This document shows positions 42,601 through 50,995 of a DNA stretch of 53,641 bases, in pieces. The stretch is from NCBI GenBank assembly GCA_003567005.1, contig PXBF01000163.1, positions 1 to 53,641 of the forward strand. The letters are read 5' to 3'. Within the stretch, counting starts at the first letter, position 1. Each line of letters opens with the position of its first letter. The stretch is from PVC group bacterium. Lineage in GTDB: Bacteria > Verrucomicrobiota > Kiritimatiellia > UBA8416. The notes below the pieces were generated by a model, which saw nothing but the letters and a program-made list of their open reading frames with translations, did no database searches and was not told the DNA's origin. The position numbers were made by a program, and so were the translations under genes.

Positions 42601-44571
42601 ATGGAACTGGAAGTAGATGTACTCGTAGTTGGTGGTGGCGGTGGTGGCGGTAGTTCGACGGATTTTAGCAATGGTGGTGCTGCAGGCGGTGGTGCGGGCG
42701 GACTTGTGTATGAAACGCAAAGGGTCGTTTCGGGGGAGACGGTGGTAGATGTTGGTGTAGGTGGTGCCGGCGCACCGCAAGGAAACCAGACCGGTATGGA
42801 TGGCGGTGATTCGCGTTTCGGGTCGATCACGGCTCTCGGTGGTGGTGGCGGTGGTGGCGGTCATCGAGAGGGGCGTGATGGTGGGTCGGGCGGTGGCAGT
42901 CGCGGAAGTCCTGCTGGTCTGGGTTTGCAGTCGGACTCGGATGCAGGTGGGTATGGACATGATGGTGCGGAGTGGAGAGCCAATGCGGGGGATGCGGCTG
43001 GTGGTGGTGGCGGTGCCGGTAGTGCGGCTCCGTCGATAGATGATTTTGCTGTGGGCGGATCCGGTGGTGACGGCCGTCTGTTTTCTATCAGCGGGGATGC
43101 GGTTTTTTATGCGGCTGGTGGTGGTGGCGGTGCGGCGCAAAGCGGCATCATGGGTGTCGGTGGTTCGGGGATCGGCGGGAACGGAGCCAATGATGAGACG
43201 GCTCCTACGGCAGGTAGGGCGCATACTGGTAGTGGCGGTGGCGGCGGCAATAACAATTGGCGTGGAGCGGCGGGTGGTTCGGGTGTGGTGATTGTGCGTT
43301 ATGCGGCACCTCCGGATTATGCGTTAACGATTTTCAATGGATCAGGTAGTGGTATACATAGTGCAGGCGCAATGGTTGCCATTACGGCGGACCCGGCTCC
43401 GGAGGGGCAAGTGTTTTTGGGGTGGACGGGTGATACAGAAGGCATTGCGCATGTGTATAGTCCGCAAACGACACTGACGATGCCGGCGGGCCCAGCGGTA
43501 GTGACGGCGATGTATGGCTATGAGGAGATTCCCTTTATAGAAACGTTCGAGGCGCTTGAGCTGGGGTCCTTGCATGATCAAAGAAGCTGGATTGCCCAGG
43601 ATGTTGTGGTGCAGAACGAGATTTCCCTGGGTACGGGCAATCAGGCCGCCAAAGTGGATCAGGATCAAGGGTTTCTGCAACGCGTTTTCAGGGATGAGCG
43701 GACAGAAGTCTGGACAGAGTTGCATGTTCTTGTGGAGCCGATGGCTGCTGGGAATACACCGATTCCTATGGAGGATGCGACCGTATTCTTTTATGTGGGG
43801 CCTGATTATGAAGTGATGCTGTATGATGCCAAGGCGTTGGTTTCGACTGGTGTGACAGTTGCCGAAGATGCATGGGTTCGCTTCACCGTTTACAGTGATT
43901 ATGATGCATCGACTTGGGATCTGTATGTCGATGGCGTTCGCATCGGTACGTTTTCTTTTTATGATACACAACTCACGAGCTACACGATTCTGGAAGTGAA
44001 AGGTGGTGCAGGAACGTATGTGGATGATATTGCCATCACCCTGGACCCTCCCGATTGGAGGGCATTGCTACACACATTGACGGTGAACCACGGTATCGGC
44101 AGTGGCTTGTATGCAGAGGGTGCAATAGTCGATATTGTGGCTGATACAGCCCCCGATGGTAAGACGTTTGACATTTGGACGGGTGATGTTGCCGGTGTTG
44201 CGGACATACATAGCGCATCGACCACGCTGACGATGCCAGCCACGGCGGTCACGGTTACGGCGACGTACCGGGATGTTATCCCACCGATTGACGATTTACG
44301 CGAGCATGCCTTGGATCATCAGGATCCGCAGGCCAGCATGGAAGCAGGTATGCTTGTGTATCGTCATTTGCTTCGCACGGACGATCCATGGCTTGTGTAT
44401 CAAGTTCAGACCCGAGAGAGTTTGCTATGGGGTGACTGGTTGGATCTGGACGTTTTGCCGCATGGCACCAATGTTATAGGTACCGTCTTCGATGAGGTGA
44501 TTTATCACATCCCGATGGATGAGGATATGCACTTCTTCCGATTGCGCATCACTCGTCCAAGCGGCCCGTGA
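39673..44571 (+). CDS. Q2: giant exported PDZ/DUF6288-like/HEAT protein with glycine-rich and InlB-like tail
   Basis: Exported protein of 1632 residues. After a signal region come PDZ (about 60-165, SPASGRLAANDVILGADG), the toroid (170-500) with EHAPGGTLHENNG and GHTGPWWNYFWAPLGAN, and HEAT repeats (530-830), all as in Q1. Then follow features absent from Q1: a PKD/Ig-like domain (840-945), a glycine-rich domain with VDVLVVGGGGGGG and repeated GGGG blocks (948-1214), an InlB B-repeat-like unit (1215-1282, GQVFLGWTGDTEGIAHVYSP), a beta-sandwich-like region (1286-1457), a second InlB-like unit (1466-1532), and a C-terminal strand region ending FFRLRI. ATG 39673 gives a long n-region; ATG 39712 (MKQAWFS) would give a more normal signal peptide. 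It is the last gene of the P-Q series, 67 bases after P2. The tail suggests surface attachment. Confidence 0.78.
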   Translation: MQSFIQHLLWADRMKQAWFSMRCLRLVMQVSVLIGSVMAQHIWAAPPDLTAGEEPHNDVTINLGPTGMRGYVYHRVEGGRGGTSAESRQILVTSVASGSPASGRLAANDVILGADGSGAEPIPFSSDARRAFALAIADAEARDPAELKLLRWRNGTTTTQTITLQHLGAYAETAPYDCAKSAQILSVGLDRSFQHELQGTPGDRRSRFNFITLLLSDNSDHQARLRDVARGLVPNATTRAQMMADVPDETGMITWERGYVLVFLAEYYLATGDTYVLPGIEAYAVNIAKNQSHYGTVGHRFADWNLDGTPNGPLGGVYGAVNQTGLTLFQGLVLAKECGLQNPELAPAITRMSTFFSYYSGKSCIPYGEHAPGGTLHENNGTSGQTALALSRVPGREEEARFFAKMATAGAENREQGHTGPWWNYFWAPLGANVGGEEAAAAYFSQISWHLDLARTWQGDFVYDNLNGEGPDSGSLYHGFRMSTAALMTYGLPLRKLYIGGRNQNPDSLLDLDAVAEAIEAIAYDASARTMEELFADLESWSPKVTQLAAEEISARGVNGAQLDALHAIAMDTDLDASARAGVCEALRVIRSNSSAAVLAGLLTDADAFVRFRAAEALRYLHDNARQSVLDTILDATITTAKPAFPLDDEDPLQFAHGNLAMLLFYHHSAYGPQGILWRRWDALENQGLIDRDKLYPAIRAVAATPVGLARSTLNWHLERRLTYEDILAVSGAILDAVRFRSPADRMFSGGVREGGVRALHKHNIAEGVPACMAYLADEVGGRRRGPIALLGDYFGGSVHTVVPDPGTVPFLESYLDDWEVGDDAQTALDRIAADTDPVILDPLKQIESVSVDDPVMTRHTTILRVNGHDHARGDSSFAWTKLEGPGHVAFGEETVVFCEEGVHSESATVLYATVPGEYLLEVTMSDSRGFTEVSDTVAVTVAVQGAAGGELSYADGHFIHTFREGGDTALIVPDGMELEVDVLVVGGGGGGGSSTDFSNGGAAGGGAGGLVYETQRVVSGETVVDVGVGGAGAPQGNQTGMDGGDSRFGSITALGGGGGGGGHREGRDGGSGGGSRGSPAGLGLQSDSDAGGYGHDGAEWRANAGDAAGGGGGAGSAAPSIDDFAVGGSGGDGRLFSISGDAVFYAAGGGGGAAQSGIMGVGGSGIGGNGANDETAPTAGRAHTGSGGGGGNNNWRGAAGGSGVVIVRYAAPPDYALTIFNGSGSGIHSAGAMVAITADPAPEGQVFLGWTGDTEGIAHVYSPQTTLTMPAGPAVVTAMYGYEEIPFIETFEALELGSLHDQRSWIAQDVVVQNEISLGTGNQAAKVDQDQGFLQRVFRDERTEVWTELHVLVEPMAAGNTPIPMEDATVFFYVGPDYEVMLYDAKALVSTGVTVAEDAWVRFTVYSDYDASTWDLYVDGVRIGTFSFYDTQLTSYTILEVKGGAGTYVDDIAITLDPPDWRALLHTLTVNHGIGSGLYAEGAIVDIVADTAPDGKTFDIWTGDVAGVADIHSASTTLTMPATAVTVTATYRDVIPPIDDLREHALDHQDPQASMEAGMLVYRHLLRTDDPWLVYQVQTRESLLWGDWLDLDVLPHGTNVIGTVFDEVIYHIPMDEDMHFFRLRITRPSGP

Positions 44572-44576
44572 ATACG

Positions 44577-46160
44577 TTATGATTCGGCAATACCTTGCCA
44601 GGTGACGATCGGTACATAGCCGGCTTCCAGTCCTTTTGGTGGCTCCACAATCAGGGCGGGATCGATTTCTGCCAATGTGCCATGTTCTGGTGGCGGGAGG
44701 TATTCGTCATCCTTGTGCCACTGCCGGTGTAGCCTTTCGACTTTGGACTGTAGTTCTTCGCGTTCTGCATCAGACAAGTCTGCGTTTAGAAGAGCAGGCT
44801 GATCGGCGAACCGATACCAATAATATACGACGGTTGAGCCATCACCGGGTTTGGCTTCAAATGGGCCCGCTGCGGGGCCTGGTTTTTTCCAACAACTATC
44901 GGGGTCCTCGGGCGTGACATACGGCGGCATGGGTTGCGCAGGTTTCGGTGTGAATTCCATTTCTGTCAAGCCCGTCTCAGCAGGTACCCTTTCTGGTTGC
45001 ACGGGTGTCCAATGTAATTTTCCCTCGGCATTGGTGGTGAGCTTGTAATACTCGGGCAATGTGACGAGGGGACCTTCGCGTTTGACCCATTTCGTATTCC
45101 AACGGTATTCAAAATCTTTCTCTCCGCGCGGAACGGCCGTAACGATGTTCTGCCAATCCAAGGGAATTCTTTTTTCTCTTGGTGTGTTTCCATCATCAAT
45201 AGACCAGTTTGATGCTTGTTCCGTCATGAAGGAAAACACATGTGAATTCTCGCAATCGATTTTTCCATTTGCAGGGGAGCCGTCATCCTCCAGCCAGGTC
45301 TGTACTTGGTCCCAGAGTGCTTTTTTGCTGTATGCTCTGACTTGATGCAGTACGACAGATGCGTCTTGTTCATCGACCGGGAATCGGGTGCGCGCAATTT
45401 TTGCATAGGTCTCGCCCTTGTTGTCGGTGGCCTGCATGGCAGGAATATGCTGCGTTTCCATGGCCACAGGTCGATTGGTTACGGTTGGGCGTGTATCGAG
45501 AAATTTGCCCGCCAGCGATGGGTCTTCCTCGGCTACGTGGGAAAAGAAGTATGGTGTGAAAAATGCGACGGGTCCCTTGAAATTAGCTGTATTTAAGAAG
45601 AGCGTCCAACAGTTACCGCCCGTCGGAATGGGTTTCCCGCCCGTGGTGGCTTTGGGTTGGATCAGGGGTAGCGGCAAGTAGCCGTATCCCCACAATTCGC
45701 CGCAGGTTCCCTGTTTCACATTTAAGCCATCGGGAGGCCAAAGTACGCATGGGCTAAGTTGTGCAACACCATAGTGTCCTGCTGGATGGTTCCAATCGCG
45801 TCCCTTTCCTGCTCCGGGGCCATTGGCCCATGCCACGAAATTCAAGGCGACGCCGCCCATAATGAATTTTGGTGTTATCGTCGGATACTGGGTGTCGCGC
45901 CACCAGCCAAGTCCGCCTTCAATATCGGAGTATAGCCGCTTCGTAGGCGGAGGGTCATCGGGTTGCCCAAACATCCAGGTTCCAAAGAGGCCGGTTTGAA
46001 ATTGCGAACCAGGATAGGATTCTACGAGGGGCCATGCGGCCACATACATGGAGTATCCTGCATTGAAGGATTCGGGGGCCGGCTGGTACTGCATTTTGAG
46101 ATATCCTACAACTTGGGCGTTTTCGCGTGTGTCTGTATTTGTGGGTGTATTGTCTGACAT
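44577..46160 (-). CDS. Protein of unknown function without signal peptide
   Basis: I do not recognise this 527-residue protein. It starts MSDNTPTNTDTRENAQVVGYLKMQYQPAPESF and has no signal peptide or membrane helix. It is rich in Trp, Pro and Tyr (GTWMFGQPDDPPPTKRLYSD, GGLGWWRDTQYPTITPKF, VVYYWYRFADQPALL) with one charged helix near residue 470 (SDAEREELQSKVERLHRQW). The composition suggests a beta-rich binding protein or enzyme. ATG 46160 is set by AAGGAGG at good distance; the frame is open to 46181. It converges with Q2, with a gap of only 5 bases and no terminator visible. Some stretches (45100-45260) look more A+T-rich than the neighbours, so recent acquisition is possible but unproven. 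Confidence 0.68.
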   Translation of the reverse strand: MSDNTPTNTDTRENAQVVGYLKMQYQPAPESFNAGYSMYVAAWPLVESYPGSQFQTGLFGTWMFGQPDDPPPTKRLYSDIEGGLGWWRDTQYPTITPKFIMGGVALNFVAWANGPGAGKGRDWNHPAGHYGVAQLSPCVLWPPDGLNVKQGTCGELWGYGYLPLPLIQPKATTGGKPIPTGGNCWTLFLNTANFKGPVAFFTPYFFSHVAEEDPSLAGKFLDTRPTVTNRPVAMETQHIPAMQATDNKGETYAKIARTRFPVDEQDASVVLHQVRAYSKKALWDQVQTWLEDDGSPANGKIDCENSHVFSFMTEQASNWSIDDGNTPREKRIPLDWQNIVTAVPRGEKDFEYRWNTKWVKREGPLVTLPEYYKLTTNAEGKLHWTPVQPERVPAETGLTEMEFTPKPAQPMPPYVTPEDPDSCWKKPGPAAGPFEAKPGDGSTVVYYWYRFADQPALLNADLSDAEREELQSKVERLHRQWHKDDEYLPPPEHGTLAEIDPALIVEPPKGLEAGYVPIVTWQGIAES

Positions 46161-46390
46161 ATAATCCTCCTTGCATTCCATGTACTACCTTGTTTCATTG
46201 TGTTCGCTGTTAAAGGATTGTCGAGCCTCTTTTGCAGGTATTTTGCAGGAATGTTGCTTACCCGGCTTTGGGGAGCGGTATTATCGTGTTCAATTTTAAC
46301 ATAGCGCAAAACGTGGTATGTGGGTATGCTCATCGCTTTGGGATATAAGTCACGAAAAGCTGTTCGAGAATCATAGCGAGTGGGACGTTT

Positions 46391-48295
46391 ATGGGGGACA
46401 CGAAACAACTGGATTTTTCGCATCTTGCCGGGCTGTATGTGTGGGCTGCGGAGCAATATGGGGATATGCCTGCGTTCGGTTACCGTGTAGATGCAAAAAA
46501 ATGGCAACCGCTTACCTTTGCGGGTCTGGCGGAGCGGGGGCGGCATCTGGCGACTGGCCTGATTGACTTGGGGCTTGTAGAGCGGGGGCATCTCGGGCTT
46601 TTTTCCGACAATCGTGTGGAATGGATTTTGTCGGATTGCGCGACGCATTTTGCAGGGGCGGCAAATGTTCCGCGTGGTAGTGATGTGACGGACAAAGAGC
46701 TGGCTTTTATCCTGGTGCATGCTGGCATTCGGTTGGCCATTGTCGAGGATGTGACGATGGAACAACGGGTACACGAGATTGCATCCGAAAAAGAACTGTC
46801 GGTTTATACCATCGTGATGGAGGGAGAGCCGAAGGCGAAAGCGTCCTGTTCGATGTCGGCGGTAGAGGAACGTGGAAAACGTTTACTTGCAGATGGGGAC
46901 CAAGCGGTTGCGCAGCGAATGGAGAGACTCAAGCCGGAGCATCTGTTTACGTTGATTTATACATCGGGCACCACTGGACGTCCCAAGGGTGTGATGTTGA
47001 CGCATGCGAACATGGTTTCGCAGATTCGTAATATTCCGCTGCATCTTACCTGGCGGGATCGGGTACTTTCCTTATTGCCGGTATGGCATATTTATGAACG
47101 TGTTTTCGAGATGATTACGATACATGCCGGTGCCTGCACGTATTACTCGAACCCGCGGCTCCTGGCAAGGGACTTGTTGGCGGTGGAGCCCTCGTTCATG
47201 GGGTCGGCTCCGCGTTTATGGGAGACATTGCATGACCGCATCCTCAAAAATGTGGCTCATTCGCACCCCGTCCGGCGGGGTCTTTTCCATATTGCCCATT
47301 GGTTGAGTCGGCATTATCACCGTTCGCTGTTTTACTTGAAAGGGTATGATTATCGCACGCATCCGCCGGTTGCCTGGAAACGCAACCTAGGATGTGTCTG
47401 GTATGGTCTGTGCTGGTTCCTATTACTGCCTTGGTACGGTTTTTTCAATGTGGCGGTGTTGGAACGCATCCGTCAGGTTGCCGGTGGTTCGATGAAAGCC
47501 ACGATTTCGGGGGGCGGTGCGCTGCCGGAGCATATCGATCGATTTTTCAACAATATGGGGATTACCGTGCTGGAAGGGTATGGTTTGACAGAAACCTCGC
47601 CCGTATTGGCCGTACGTACCTTGACCCATCGCGTGATCGGTACGGTGGGGCCACTTATTCCGGAAACCGAAATCCGGATTGTGGATGTGGATAGTGGCGA
47701 CATTCTTTATCCGGATGCGAAGGATGAGAATGCGGGGCGGATGCGCAAAGGCGAAATTCAGGTGCGGGGTCCGCAGGTGATGAAAGGCTATTATAGAGAT
47801 TCGACAATGACGGGTATGGTTTTGTCGGAGGATGGTTGGTTTCGTACGGGGGATCTTGGGTTGATCAATGGTAATGATTGTCTGAAAGTGTTGGGTCGTA
47901 GCAAGGAGACGATCGTACTTTCGAGCGGGGAGAATGTGGAACCGGGTCCCATTGAAAGTCTGTTGCGGCAAAGCCCCTTGATTGATAACTGCATGGTGGT
48001 GGGGCAAGACGAGCGTCACTTGGGGGTATTGGTGGTTCCGGCAGAGGATGCAGATGAAACAGATCCCAAGCCGGATACAACCATTTCCGATGAACAATTA
48101 GAGGCAGAAGTCCGGCAGTTGATTTCCGGGGAGAATGGTTTCAGGCCCTATGAGCGCATTCGTGTGCTGCGGAAGCTGCCGGAGCCCTTCGAGGTGGGAA
48201 AAGAGATTACCAATCTCTTCAAGTTGCGGCGTCATGTAATTGAAGAGAAGTACCGTGATCTTATAGATGAAATGTTCAACACCCAAAGGAAATAA
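46391..48295 (+). CDS. Long-chain fatty-acid--CoA ligase (AMP-forming)
   Basis: Peripheral membrane enzyme of 634 residues that activates fatty acids with ATP and CoA. Adenylate-forming motifs: LIYTSGTTGRPKGVMLTHANM (about 187), GYGLTETSPV (about 397), DGWFRTGDLG and LKVLGRSKETIVLSSGENVEP (about 480-520). A hydrophobic insert, CVWYGLCWFLLLPWYGFF near 338-355, is typical of the long-chain class and may touch the membrane. The C-terminal lid ends with the PFEVGKEITNLFKLRRHVI region. ATG 46391 follows a GAGTGGGA site. Its stop overlaps the next ATG as TAATG, so the two genes are coupled; whether the carrier and the ligase share a substrate is unclear. Confidence 0.93.
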   Translation: MGDTKQLDFSHLAGLYVWAAEQYGDMPAFGYRVDAKKWQPLTFAGLAERGRHLATGLIDLGLVERGHLGLFSDNRVEWILSDCATHFAGAANVPRGSDVTDKELAFILVHAGIRLAIVEDVTMEQRVHEIASEKELSVYTIVMEGEPKAKASCSMSAVEERGKRLLADGDQAVAQRMERLKPEHLFTLIYTSGTTGRPKGVMLTHANMVSQIRNIPLHLTWRDRVLSLLPVWHIYERVFEMITIHAGACTYYSNPRLLARDLLAVEPSFMGSAPRLWETLHDRILKNVAHSHPVRRGLFHIAHWLSRHYHRSLFYLKGYDYRTHPPVAWKRNLGCVWYGLCWFLLLPWYGFFNVAVLERIRQVAGGSMKATISGGGALPEHIDRFFNNMGITVLEGYGLTETSPVLAVRTLTHRVIGTVGPLIPETEIRIVDVDSGDILYPDAKDENAGRMRKGEIQVRGPQVMKGYYRDSTMTGMVLSEDGWFRTGDLGLINGNDCLKVLGRSKETIVLSSGENVEPGPIESLLRQSPLIDNCMVVGQDERHLGVLVVPAEDADETDPKPDTTISDEQLEAEVRQLISGENGFRPYERIRVLRKLPEPFEVGKEITNLFKLRRHVIEEKYRDLIDEMFNTQRK

Positions 48296-49308
48296 TGGAA
48301 ATAGAACGTGAATTGCTGAGTGTTGTGCATCAGGCACTGCTTGCCATCATGATTCTGATTATCATGTTTGGTATGGGGGCCAGTCTGACGCTGAAGGAAT
48401 TCCGGTTGGTGCTGGAACGACCGCGCGGTGTGTTGATCGGGTTTCTTTCGCAGTTTGGTCTTATGCCGCTCTTGGCATTTGGACTCGCCAAGCTGCTGGA
48501 TTTGCCGCCGGCTTTGGCGGTGGCCATTGTATTGATCGGGTGTTTGCCGGGGGGGTCGACTTCGAATATGTTTGCCTATTTTGCCAGAGGGTCGGTTGCG
48601 CTCAGCATCAGTATGACGGCGGCTTCAACGCTGATGGCCTTGTTTATGATGCCCCTGCTACTGAATTTCTATGCCGGTGGCTTTGCGGAGCAGGTGGCGG
48701 CTTCTGCGGCTGCGGGGGGAAAGGATACTACCTTTGTGATTCCGTATTTGAATATCATTTATTCCCTGCTGCTGGTTTTGATTCCCGTGGGTGCAGGCAT
48801 GATACTCAAGAAGATATCCCCGGGATGGGCCAAGGCGGCAGAAGATACGGCTTCCTTCATGGGGATTATCGTGATTCTGTTTTTGATGGGAGCCGTGATC
48901 ATTCGTCATGGTGGTCTTTTTCTGCGTACACCGGCTACTATTTATTTGGCAAGTATCGGGATTGGCGCATCCGGCTTTTTGTTCGGGTATGGCATGTCTA
49001 CCCTTTTCCGATTGCCCCCGAGATATAGCCGTACCATTTCATTGGAGACGGGTATTCAGAATGGCCCGATTGCCTTGGCGGTGATTCTCCTTAGCTTCAC
49101 GGGTCCTTACCTGAACCAGATGTTGTGGTTGGCGATTCTGTACTCGGCATTCATCGTGATGACCTCCTCGTTCATCACGCTTTTCTACCGTCGTATCGGT
49201 ACCTATGATTGGGAAGTGTACCGTAATGAATGCGTTCACCGCCGCCTCTTCGGCGATGATTATGTCGCACCGATACCTGTTCAGGATGCTGAGCGTCATG
49301 CTGAGTAG
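48295..49308 (+). CDS. Bile acid:sodium symporter family (BASS) transporter
   Basis: Inner-membrane Na+-coupled carrier of 337 residues with about nine to ten hydrophobic segments. It has family-typical stretches MILIIMFGMGASLTLKEFRLVLERPRGV, LIGCLPGGSTSNMFAYFARGSVALSISMTAAST and GIQNGPIALAVILLSF. The GGSTSNM and ETGIQN elements correspond to the crossover regions that bind Na+ in BASS proteins. Length fits the family, plus a short polar C-terminal tail. It begins inside the stop of the acyl-CoA ligase (TAATG), so the two form one unit. The transported acid is unknown; an organic anion or carboxylate related to the ligase substrate is a reasonable guess. Confidence 0.9.
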   Translation: MEIERELLSVVHQALLAIMILIIMFGMGASLTLKEFRLVLERPRGVLIGFLSQFGLMPLLAFGLAKLLDLPPALAVAIVLIGCLPGGSTSNMFAYFARGSVALSISMTAASTLMALFMMPLLLNFYAGGFAEQVAASAAAGGKDTTFVIPYLNIIYSLLLVLIPVGAGMILKKISPGWAKAAEDTASFMGIIVILFLMGAVIIRHGGLFLRTPATIYLASIGIGASGFLFGYGMSTLFRLPPRYSRTISLETGIQNGPIALAVILLSFTGPYLNQMLWLAILYSAFIVMTSSFITLFYRRIGTYDWEVYRNECVHRRLFGDDYVAPIPVQDAERHAE

Positions 49309-49349
49309 GAAGGGATATATATAAAAAAGGAGATAAAGAGGTTTTTGTG

Positions 49350-50075
49350 ATGAAGTCGTATTTGTTATTACCATTGGCGCTATTTGCTGGTTTGGTAATC
49401 GGCGGGCTTGGGCCGCGCGCGGAATTACGGGAGCTCCGAACAGAAGCGGAGCAGATGCGTCGGATTGTGCAGTCCGGTGATCGTGTTGGCGCAGGGGGCA
49501 GTCGTGTGGGGAGCCTGTTGGGGCTCGAGGAGGGGCAACGTCGCCGTTCGCATTCTATGGAACGGCAGCCGGGCGATGGTGCAGTGCGTGAACCCGATCA
49601 AGCAACCGCGCAAGAGGAAGTGGCAGAAACGTCGCAGGTGCAGCGTGTGGATCAAGTAGCCGATGTTACGGAACCTGATACGTCTGTCCCGGGGGACTGG
49701 GATCTGGATGCGGCCATTGAGCTTTGGCAGACGCGGGTGGAGATCGCCAAATCCACATTTGTATCCAATGCACGCTTGAATGATGTGCAGTCTTTGCAAT
49801 TTGAGACTGCATTGGCCGCCATGAATATTCGAATCGGGGCTACCATTGATGCGTTTGCAGCTTCCATACGCGATGCTGATGTTGTGCAACCTGAGGTAGG
49901 GATCCGGATGGTACATGCAATAACGGAAGCGATGGTGATCACGTATGATGAAATGAATGAAGAGTTGCCGGATGGTTGGCGGCAGAGAGCAGGCGAGCGT
50001 TTCAGTCTCACGGATTTTATTGATCCGGAGGTAGCGCGGCCGTTGATCGGCATCGAAGACAGGCTCCGTTTTTAA
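49350..50075 (+). CDS. Small exported or anchored protein of unknown function
   Basis: Unrecognised protein of 241 residues. The N-terminus KSYLLLPLALFAGLVIGGLG is a signal or anchor, followed by a short coiled-coil-like stretch (AELRELRTEAEQMRR), a low-complexity Arg/Gly/Glu-rich linker (about 35-105), and a helical C-terminal domain (DLDAAIELWQTRVEIAKSTF). Start ATG 49350 is preceded by a purine-rich AGGAGATAAAGAGG; the overlapping GTG 49347 is possible. Its stop overlaps the ABC permease start (TAATG), so it belongs to the transporter unit, perhaps as an accessory periplasmic subunit. It resembles the 8857 protein in plan (anchor, coil, helical domain) but not clearly in sequence. Confidence 0.72.
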   Translation: MKSYLLLPLALFAGLVIGGLGPRAELRELRTEAEQMRRIVQSGDRVGAGGSRVGSLLGLEEGQRRRSHSMERQPGDGAVREPDQATAQEEVAETSQVQRVDQVADVTEPDTSVPGDWDLDAAIELWQTRVEIAKSTFVSNARLNDVQSLQFETALAAMNIRIGATIDAFAASIRDADVVQPEVGIRMVHAITEAMVITYDEMNEELPDGWRQRAGERFSLTDFIDPEVARPLIGIEDRLRF

Positions 50076-50980
50076 TGATGTTGTCTTTTTCCAAAATTGG
50101 GTTTGTTGCGCGCGCTGAGTTGCATGATGCACTTCGGAGCAGGCGTTTTGTGCTGATGCTCGCACTTTATATTCTGGGGGCGGGGGGGGCTTGCTTCGGG
50201 CTTATAACGGCATTGCATCGTGTAGAGGTAGAGCTGTCCAATGCGTTGGGTTTAACGGCAGCGGCTAGCCCCGGAGCGGTGGCTGATGCTTTGTGGCAAT
50301 CGGTTACCTTCCAGCGGATGGTGCGTGAACTTGTGGGCAACGAGCAGGTGGGGCAAGAACTTTTAGGAGTGGCCCCGATAGCCTTGATTTATGGTTGGCT
50401 GGCATTTACGTTTACCCCGATTTTGATTCTGCTTTCCACACCGAGTCGGATTGCCGAGGAAGTCGCATCCGGCTACGCACGCTTCAGCGTGGTTCGTGTT
50501 ACGCGAACGGAATGGTGTTTGGGCAAGTATCTGGGCCAGGCGCTGGAAGTGATGATACCGCTACTGTTGAGTGCCGTGAGCGCGTGGGGCGTTGCCCGTT
50601 TTCGTCTGCAAAGTCTGGCAGGTGCGGATGTAATAGGTGCCATGCTCATGTATGGTCTGAAGGTGTGGGTCTATTGCATGGCTTTTGTGGGGTTGGGGTT
50701 GGGGGTGTCTCAGGTGTGCCGGTCTCCAAATCAAGCGGTTGTGCTTGCGTTGTTGCTCTGGACGGGACTTTCGATTATACGCGGTGCGAGTCAGTGGGTA
50801 TCCGCACCGATATGGAAGCAGGTTTTGGATAGCGTTTCCGTGTTCGCACCGGCCACGCAGCGTCTCGATATGTGGCGCACGAATCCGGTATATTATGTTC
50901 CTGCCATGATTTATAGTATTACGTTGGGGCTCGTGTATTTTTCGCTGGGCCATTGGTGTTTTTTACGAAAAGATTTGTAA
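50075..50980 (+). CDS. ABC-2 type transporter permease
   Basis: Inner-membrane subunit of 301 residues with about six hydrophobic segments. The N-terminal amphipathic stretch IGFVARAELHDALRSRRFVLMLALYILGAG is typical of ABC-2 permeases, and a large loop lies between the first two membrane helices (about 35-110). The next gene encodes the matching ATPase 15 bases downstream, and the previous gene overlaps it, so the three form one unit. Substrate unknown; NatB- or gliding-type exporters have a similar arrangement. Confidence 0.85.
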   Translation: MMLSFSKIGFVARAELHDALRSRRFVLMLALYILGAGGACFGLITALHRVEVELSNALGLTAAASPGAVADALWQSVTFQRMVRELVGNEQVGQELLGVAPIALIYGWLAFTFTPILILLSTPSRIAEEVASGYARFSVVRVTRTEWCLGKYLGQALEVMIPLLLSAVSAWGVARFRLQSLAGADVIGAMLMYGLKVWVYCMAFVGLGLGVSQVCRSPNQAVVLALLLWTGLSIIRGASQWVSAPIWKQVLDSVSVFAPATQRLDMWRTNPVYYVPAMIYSITLGLVYFSLGHWCFLRKDL

Positions 50981-50995
50981 CAGTTTGGAGAGACA

